Position numbers and translations under genes: made by a program
NCBI GenBank assembly: GCA_003252075.1
Contig: QKDO01000053.1
Location: 1 to 36,669, forward strand
Direction: 5' to 3'
From: Nitrospirota bacterium
Lineage (GTDB): Bacteria; Nitrospirota; Thermodesulfovibrionia; Thermodesulfovibrionales; UBA6898
Length of the DNA: 36,669 bases
In this document: piece by piece, positions 32,264 to 36,669 of the stretch
How positions within the stretch are numbered: the first letter of the stretch is position 1
How the letters are laid out: every line of letters begins with the position of its first letter
Notes under the pieces: generated by a model
What the model was told of the DNA's origin: nothing
The model's input: only the letters and a program-made list of their open reading frames with translations
Databases searched by the model: none

Positions 32264-34225
32264 CTATAATGCTAGGCGCAGCCCTCCGTAAAAATTGCTC
32301 TCCGGCGCTGGATAGAAGTTCTTGAGGCCACCTGCGCCGACGATACCATATTCGGAGTATTTTTCGTTGAAAATATTGTTTGCCCCTACGTACGCGGTCA
32401 GGCTCTTATAGGTATACGACAGTTTGGCATTGACCACGATGTATGAGTCCATCTTATCAAAATTATTCAGAACGTCGTTATCAAGATATTTTTGCCCCAC
32501 CCAGTTGGCATTGGCGGCAAAGAGAAAGGATTTGAGGAACCGGTAATCCGCGCCAACACTCGCACTATATTCCGGTACCAGCTGGATGTGATTGCCGTCG
32601 TAAGGACCGGACTCGAACTTTACGTCCGTATAGGTAAAGTTCCCGAACACGGATAAAGAGTCGGTAATCGCCGCAACAAGCCCTGTTTCCACACCAAAAT
32701 GCCTTGTCTTGTCAAGGTTTTCATTTGCACCCAATCCGAACGATCCGCCGGTAGGATTGAAAAAGAGCTCGTCGCGAACATTCATGGTGTAGACGGTGAG
32801 GCGCATCTGAAGTCGGTTGCCGAAGGCATGCACGATGCCAGCTTCATACGTGTCCGACGTCTCCGGCCGCAGATCCGTGATGACACCGGTAAAATCGAAA
32901 AGTTCGTCAGTAGTCGGAAGCCGATATCCTCTGGCATAGTTAATATAGACCTTCGAGCCCTTGGTGTAGTTGAATGTTGCGCCGGCACGATACGCCTGAT
33001 CAATGAACTTCTGCGAGTCAGAGACCCTGGTGAAGCCGGAGACCGTATCACCAAATCGGGTGTTCGAATACCGGCCTCCGAGGCTTAGGGACAGCTTGTC
33101 GGTGATAAAGAATTCATCCTGGATAAAAAGGCCGAGCTCATTCTTCGAGATGTCGGAATATGTAGACGAACCGAAGAACGTTGTCCTGTTGGTAACGCTT
33201 GAATAGTAATAATCAACACCGGTGACGAGGAGATTCCAAAAATCGGCAATCTTCTTATCTAGAGTAAGCTTCGCATGCACGCCGGATGTCTCAGTATCAC
33301 GCCTGGTATTAAATGATGAACCAAAGAAAAAGAGGTCTGAATCAAAAGAACGGTTGTTATAACTGACGCCCATTTCAAGATCGCCCCAATTGCCGAGCGT
33401 GATATTCGCTTTGGCATTGACATATTGCTGATCATTATCTACGTGATCATCAGGCTTTGTCGTCTGCCTGCGATCACGGTCCACCTGGCTCTCCGTAAGA
33501 CCGCCAGGCAGGCCCTGCTCATCGGTATGATATCCGGCAGCAACGTCGAACGCCACGTTATCCGTCAACTTGAAATTGAGCCGTCCGTCCATATCTCCTG
33601 CAGTAAAGTCACTATTGTCCCTGTAGCCGCTGGACTGCCGGTGCTTGAGCAGAAAGAAATAGCCCATCTTTTCGGTGCCGCCGGTGAGTGTGCCGAGCTC
33701 CGTATGTCCACTATAGCTTTCCAGTCTGCCATCCAGGACGATTTCCGGTTTTGCCGCAAAGCCCTTCTTGGTGATGATGTTGATTGCCCCTGCCATGGCA
33801 TTGTCACCGTATAATACGCTTTCCGTGCCCCTTACGATCTCGATTCTCTCGATATTTTCAAGGGGGATGGTGGTCCAGTCTACACCGCTCAGGTCTATCT
33901 CGTTCAGTTTCCTCCCATCCATAAGGATGGCAGTGTTCAGTCCGCGGGCGAACCCTCTCATGTCTACCGTGGATTTTGTGCCTGTGCCGTATAAATCTTG
34001 GACAATAATGCCCGCCTCGGTCCTCAGAAGGTCCTGCACGTTCGTTGCAGTCGATTTTTTAATTTCCTCCTGGGTGATGACCGTGACGTTTGACGAAATT
34101 TTGTCAGTCTCCTCTTCGGTCCTCGTTGCCGTAACGACTATTTCATCGAGCGACAGAGTAGCGTCATCAGCCCATGCCGGCAATGATGCCGCCAGCATCA
34201 TGATCAATATTAGATATTTTCTCAT
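32264..34225 (-). CDS. btuB: TonB-dependent outer-membrane receptor, probably BtuB-type (cobalamin)
   Basis: 653 residues. A signal peptide (YLILIMMLAASLPAWA) is followed by a TonB box (DEIVVTATR), a plug domain (VQDLLRTEAGIIVQD, DMRGFARGLNTAILMDGRKLN, IERIEIVRGTESVLYGDNAMAGAINIITKKG) and a 22-strand-type barrel. The ligand is inferred from the cobalamin riboswitch in its leader and from the btuCD-cobC genes upstream. AAGGAG precedes ATG 34225. The riboswitch should shut down expression when cobalamin is plentiful. Confidence 0.92.
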   Translation of the reverse strand: MRKYLILIMMLAASLPAWADDATLSLDEIVVTATRTEEETDKISSNVTVITQEEIKKSTATNVQDLLRTEAGIIVQDLYGTGTKSTVDMRGFARGLNTAILMDGRKLNEIDLSGVDWTTIPLENIERIEIVRGTESVLYGDNAMAGAINIITKKGFAAKPEIVLDGRLESYSGHTELGTLTGGTEKMGYFFLLKHRQSSGYRDNSDFTAGDMDGRLNFKLTDNVAFDVAAGYHTDEQGLPGGLTESQVDRDRRQTTKPDDHVDNDQQYVNAKANITLGNWGDLEMGVSYNNRSFDSDLFFFGSSFNTRRDTETSGVHAKLTLDKKIADFWNLLVTGVDYYYSSVTNRTTFFGSSTYSDISKNELGLFIQDEFFITDKLSLSLGGRYSNTRFGDTVSGFTRVSDSQKFIDQAYRAGATFNYTKGSKVYINYARGYRLPTTDELFDFTGVITDLRPETSDTYEAGIVHAFGNRLQMRLTVYTMNVRDELFFNPTGGSFGLGANENLDKTRHFGVETGLVAAITDSLSVFGNFTYTDVKFESGPYDGNHIQLVPEYSASVGADYRFLKSFLFAANANWVGQKYLDNDVLNNFDKMDSYIVVNAKLSYTYKSLTAYVGANNIFNEKYSEYGIVGAGGLKNFYPAPESNFYGGLRLAL

Positions 34226-34290
34226 ATATTGTTCTCCTTATATTCTTCAATAAATTTCTCTTCAATAATATTTTTTCTTATGATGCTGTC

Positions 34291-34311
34291 CTATCCTGCT
34301 TCATATCTCAT
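34291..34311 (-). CDS. Six-residue leader ORF between the riboswitch and btuB
   Basis: On the minus strand an AGGAGGT site followed six bases later by ATG opens a frame of six codons (M-R-Y-E-A-G) ending in TAG. It lies between the riboswitch and the btuB ribosome site. It could be chance, or a leader peptide or a decoy ribosome site whose access is set by the riboswitch. Confidence 0.3.
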   Translation of the reverse strand: MRYEAG

Positions 34312-34348
34312 GGACTACCTCCTCTTCCCTCGAAGGGTTCTTTGGTGG

Positions 34349-34498
34349 GGAGCACGCAGGGTATCCTGACTCAGGGCATCCTACTCACCGGCCTTCCCAT
34401 CAGCCTCAAGCGGACAGTGGCTTTTTCCTGCTTTCGTTCCCTTTACAGTTGCGGGGCAGTGGAGGGTTTACACCTCACTTCCCCTTGCATGCCTCCTT
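34349..34498 (-). ncRNA. Cobalamin riboswitch
   Basis: On the minus strand, the conserved parts occur in the expected order: GGAAGTGAGGTGTAAACC, CCCGCAACTGTAA, AAGCCACTGTCCGC, GATGGGAAGGC, and the B12-box-like GAGTCAGGATACCCTGC. The ends pair as P1 (GGAGGCATGC / GCGTGCTCC with one wobble and one bulged base). No T-rich terminator hairpin follows, so control of translation is more likely than of transcription. It precedes the BtuB-like receptor gene by about 120 bases. Confidence 0.93.
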
Positions 34499-34527
34499 AT
34501 GCTGCTGAAAGCAGCGAGTACATAAAC

Positions 34528-35214
34528 CTATCCGTTCAACAGTTTCATGACGGGATATTTTTCCCAAAACTCGACGATATTCAATGCTGCATAGTCCTGT
34601 TCAATCCTGAAGATATTTTCGAGCGGAATCCCGAGGATATGGCACAGGAGGATCCTGTTGACGCCTCCATGAGCGACTATGGTCACATGCTGTCCGGCAT
34701 GGTCCCGGAGGATCGAATCGACCGCCCTTATCACCCTGTCCCTGACTTCTACGGTGGTCTCCCCTCCCAAGGGCGAATAAGCAAGGGGATTGTCTGCCCA
34801 TGCGGAAAATTCATCCGGATATTTCTCCCTTATCTCACAAAAGGTCATCCCTTCCCATAGGCCGAAACTTCGCTCCCGAAGATCTTCTTTGCAGACAGGT
34901 GACAGGTTGTGCGGTTCGGCAAGAATCTCCGCACTCTGTATCGCCCGGCCAAGGTTGGAGCAATACACGGCAGAAAGCCCCGTGGCATCCGTCTTCGATT
35001 CTTCGGGGCTTCCTGGGATACCGTGCACGTCGCGGAGGTAACTCAGGTATCTGGCTTTGCCCCCATGGGCGAGATGCTGCATCAGCACAATGCCTTTTTC
35101 GGCTATCTGTTGCCGCCCCCTTTCCGAAAGGGGGATGTCAATACTGCCATGATAGCGTTTGGTGTCACCACCGTCCGTCTCTCCATGCCGAATGAGGTAA
35201 AGCGTTGTAGTCAT
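34528..35214 (-). CDS. cobC: Histidine phosphatase, probable alpha-ribazole phosphatase (CobC-like)
   Basis: 228 residues with the phosphoglycerate-mutase-type active site LIRHGETDGG near the N-terminus and a second His in TIVAHGGVNRI; a central Glu (ERSFGLWEGMTFCEIREKYP) is also typical. CobC removes the phosphate of alpha-ribazole-5'-phosphate in cobalamin nucleotide-loop assembly. Position between btuD and a cobalamin-riboswitch-controlled receptor supports this over other histidine phosphatases. It has an insertion of about 25 residues after the first third (GGKARYLSYLRDVHGIPGSPEE) compared with short CobC proteins. Starts one base from the btuD stop. Confidence 0.82.
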   Translation of the reverse strand: MTTTLYLIRHGETDGGDTKRYHGSIDIPLSERGRQQIAEKGIVLMQHLAHGGKARYLSYLRDVHGIPGSPEESKTDATGLSAVYCSNLGRAIQSAEILAEPHNLSPVCKEDLRERSFGLWEGMTFCEIREKYPDEFSAWADNPLAYSPLGGETTVEVRDRVIRAVDSILRDHAGQHVTIVAHGGVNRILLCHILGIPLENIFRIEQDYAALNIVEFWEKYPVMKLLNG

Positions 35215-35215
35215 C

Positions 35216-35992
35216 TCAGAAATTGTCTCCGTAGTGGATGTATGAACTGCCGTCAGTTTGCCGCATAATGCTCACCCGGACATCAAAGGCATCTTTTATC
35301 AAAGTATCTGTCAGGACTTCTTCCGGAGCGCCAATCCCAAGCATCGCGCCGTCCTTTACCAGGATGACCTTTGTGAACTGGAGCGCCATGTTGATATCAT
35401 GGAGCGCCATAACTATCGAAATGTTCTTTTCGTCACGCAATGTCTTCAGCAGTCGAACGAGTTCGATCTGGTACTTGATGTCGAGGTTGGCGAGCGGTTC
35501 GTCCAGCATGAGAAGACCCGCACCCTGTACCAGGGTCATGGCGATGAATGTCCTTCTTTTTTCGCCCCCGCTGAGGTCGGTAAGGTATGCTGATGACTTG
35601 TCCTGAAGCCCTACCACTTCGAGTGCGCTTTCCACGCTCATAGCAGGAGGAATATCGTAGGGATACAAGCCCATGCCCACAAGCTCGCGGATCGTGAATG
35701 GCACGGCAATGTCGAGCGTCTGGGGAAGATAGCTTATCAGCTTTGCCCGGTCCCTGTTATGGTAGTCCGGCAGTGGTTTAGACCAGAGCAGGATGTCTCC
35801 GCTGGAAGACTTGAGTATCCCGCTCCCGAGCTTCAGTATCGTTGATTTTCCCGAACCGTTGGCTCCCAGCAGGCCGATAAACTCGCCTTCGCCAACCGAA
35901 AGGGACAGTTCCCTGATAAGTGAACGCTGCCTGCTATAGGAGAACGATACCTTGCGCAGTTCGAGGATTTTTGGTTCAGATACTGAGGACAT
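35216..35992 (-). CDS. btuD: ABC transporter ATP-binding protein (BtuD/FecE family)
   Basis: 258 residues: Walker A LGANGSGKST, signature LSGGEKRR, Walker B LLMLDEPLANLD and switch His MALHDINMALQ. This is the iron-siderophore/cobalamin importer ATPase family. The context (btuC-type permease overlapping upstream, cobC downstream, then a cobalamin riboswitch) points to cobalamin. It overlaps the permease gene by 17 bases. Confidence 0.88.
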   Translation of the reverse strand: MSSVSEPKILELRKVSFSYSRQRSLIRELSLSVGEGEFIGLLGANGSGKSTILKLGSGILKSSSGDILLWSKPLPDYHNRDRAKLISYLPQTLDIAVPFTIRELVGMGLYPYDIPPAMSVESALEVVGLQDKSSAYLTDLSGGEKRRTFIAMTLVQGAGLLMLDEPLANLDIKYQIELVRLLKTLRDEKNISIVMALHDINMALQFTKVILVKDGAMLGIGAPEEVLTDTLIKDAFDVRVSIMRQTDGSSYIHYGDNF

Positions 35993-36669
35993 TTTTTCTC
36001 CTGAGCAGATAGAGGAAATAGGGCGACCCGATGATTGCGGTCACGATCCCTGCCGGCAGTTCCATGGGCGGCAGGACGGCTTTACTTATGATGTCAGCAA
36101 CACAGAGCAAAGCACCGCCAATCAAGGCAGAGCACGGGATGAGCAGTCTGCTGTCCGATCCAATGAAAAAGCGGATAATATGAGGGACGAGGAGTCCGAT
36201 GAAGCCGATCATTCCGCCGAGAGAGACAGATGCAGCGGTGAGGAGCCCGACAGAAACAAAAAGGAGGAACCGTTCCCTGTGGGGGGAGAATCCGAGACTG
36301 TGCGCGAACTCATCCCCCAGAATGAGCGCGTTCAGCGCCTTTGCCCTGAAAAGAGAGATGGTTACCCCGATGCCGACAAAGATCACTCCGTAAGGGATTT
36401 TTGACCACTCAGACATGGAAAGATCCCCGAATATCCAGAGCATGGCCTTTCGGAGGCCTTCGTCGTTCGAAATGCTCATGAAGAGCATCAGCAGCGCGGA
36501 GAAGAGAAAGCTGAGGCCAACACCGGCAAGCAGGAGTCTTTCCGGCCATAACCCTCCCCGTTTCCATCCCATGATGCCGACGATGCCTCCGGTGATCAAC
36601 GCACCGATAAAGGCGAGCAGAGGGATGGTGAATGTTCCGATAAAGGCAGCCCCCCCCATTATCCCTAGA
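35976..36669 (-). CDS. btuC: FecCD/BtuC-type permease, 5' end outside the window
   Basis: The frame is open to the window edge. The visible 231 residues include the family motif LGIMGGAAFIGTFTIP (of the type LGxxxGAxxGA) read through the first codons at the edge, then several membrane helices and the ATPase-contact region (ALILGDEFAHSLGFS). Family members are about 330 residues, so about the first 100 residues are missing. An ATG at 36659 lies inside the conserved motif and is not a start. Membrane part of the cobalamin (or siderophore) importer. Confidence 0.85.
   Translation of the reverse strand, partial: LGIMGGAAFIGTFTIPLLAFIGALITGGIVGIMGWKRGGLWPERLLLAGVGLSFLFSALLMLFMSISNDEGLRKAMLWIFGDLSMSEWSKIPYGVIFVGIGVTISLFRAKALNALILGDEFAHSLGFSPHRERFLLFVSVGLLTAASVSLGGMIGFIGLLVPHIIRFFIGSDSRLLIPCSALIGGALLCVADIISKAVLPPMELPAGIVTAIIGSPYFLYLLRRKNVLSI

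Noticed and set aside
36600-36659. ATG 36659 as the true start of the permease
   Set aside because: The conserved family motif is already under way at the window edge in the same frame, so the gene begins outside the window.
1-36669. tRNA genes, CRISPR arrays, insertion sequences or prophage genes
   Set aside because: I saw no cloverleaf arms, spaced direct repeats, transposase motifs or phage genes on either strand.

Overview
The window looks like a chromosome segment from an anaerobic, sulfur-dissimilating bacterium. The best guess is an uncultured member of the Nitrospirota (Thermodesulfovibrionia-like). This rests on gene content: dsrC, dsrMKJOP preceded by an RsbRD-type gene, a DsrN-like amidase, DsrEFH/TusA-like sulfur-transfer proteins, CcsA/ResB cytochrome c maturation and an archaeal-type methionine adenosyltransferase. 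No 16S gene or dsrAB lies in the window, so the taxonomy is inference. No tRNA, rRNA, CRISPR array or insertion sequence was seen.

Layout. 7-3440 is the end of the ribosomal 'alpha' operon (infA, rpmJ, rpsM, rpsK, rpsD, rpoA, rplQ) plus a tiny membrane-protein gene whose frame may continue through a UGA. A strong terminator follows. 3569-8826 holds smc, a PilZ gene and a GlcD-type FAD oxidase, tightly coupled. 8837-10333 is a ccsA-resB pair for cytochrome c assembly. 10358-13072 is a TPR gene behind a consensus promoter, followed by orphan peptide-ABC ATPase genes (dppD/dppF-like). 13175-14977 (minus strand) is a three-gene set: an exported rhodanese whose catalytic cysteine codon is UGA, an HD-domain hydrolase and a TlpA/ResA thioredoxin. 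15065-18583 carries a membrane protein, a THEP1 NTPase, a ChaN-like lipoprotein, a solitary DUF262 protein and a small lipoprotein. 18658-20777 (minus) has the archaeal-type MAT, a secreted protein with a duplicated Cys-rich motif, a small CxxC protein and a DUF2892 membrane protein.

20938-31428 is the sulfur-energy region: dsrN-like, a DVU0298-like gene and a zinc-ribbon gene; dsrC as its own transcription unit; rsbRD-dsrMKJOP-ferredoxin; then dsrH-like, dsrE-like, dsrF-like and tusA-like genes behind their own promoter. DsrC and the Dsr/Tus proteins should carry sulfur as persulfide or trisulfide, while DsrMKJOP links the DsrC thiol/disulfide state to the quinone pool and the periplasm. 31497-36669 (minus) is a cobalamin uptake region: partial btuC, btuD, a cobC-like phosphatase, a cobalamin riboswitch, a BtuB-like receptor and tonB.

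The most notable observation is the rhodanese at 14567-14977. An in-frame UGA sits exactly where the catalytic cysteine of the YCSC-P-x-E-x-x-S family belongs, and a hairpin that fits the bacterial SECIS pattern lies just downstream. A second, weaker UGA read-through candidate is the small membrane ORF after rplQ. A 17-nt promoter element that matches at 16 of 17 positions precedes both dsrC and the dsrHEF-tusA-like operon.
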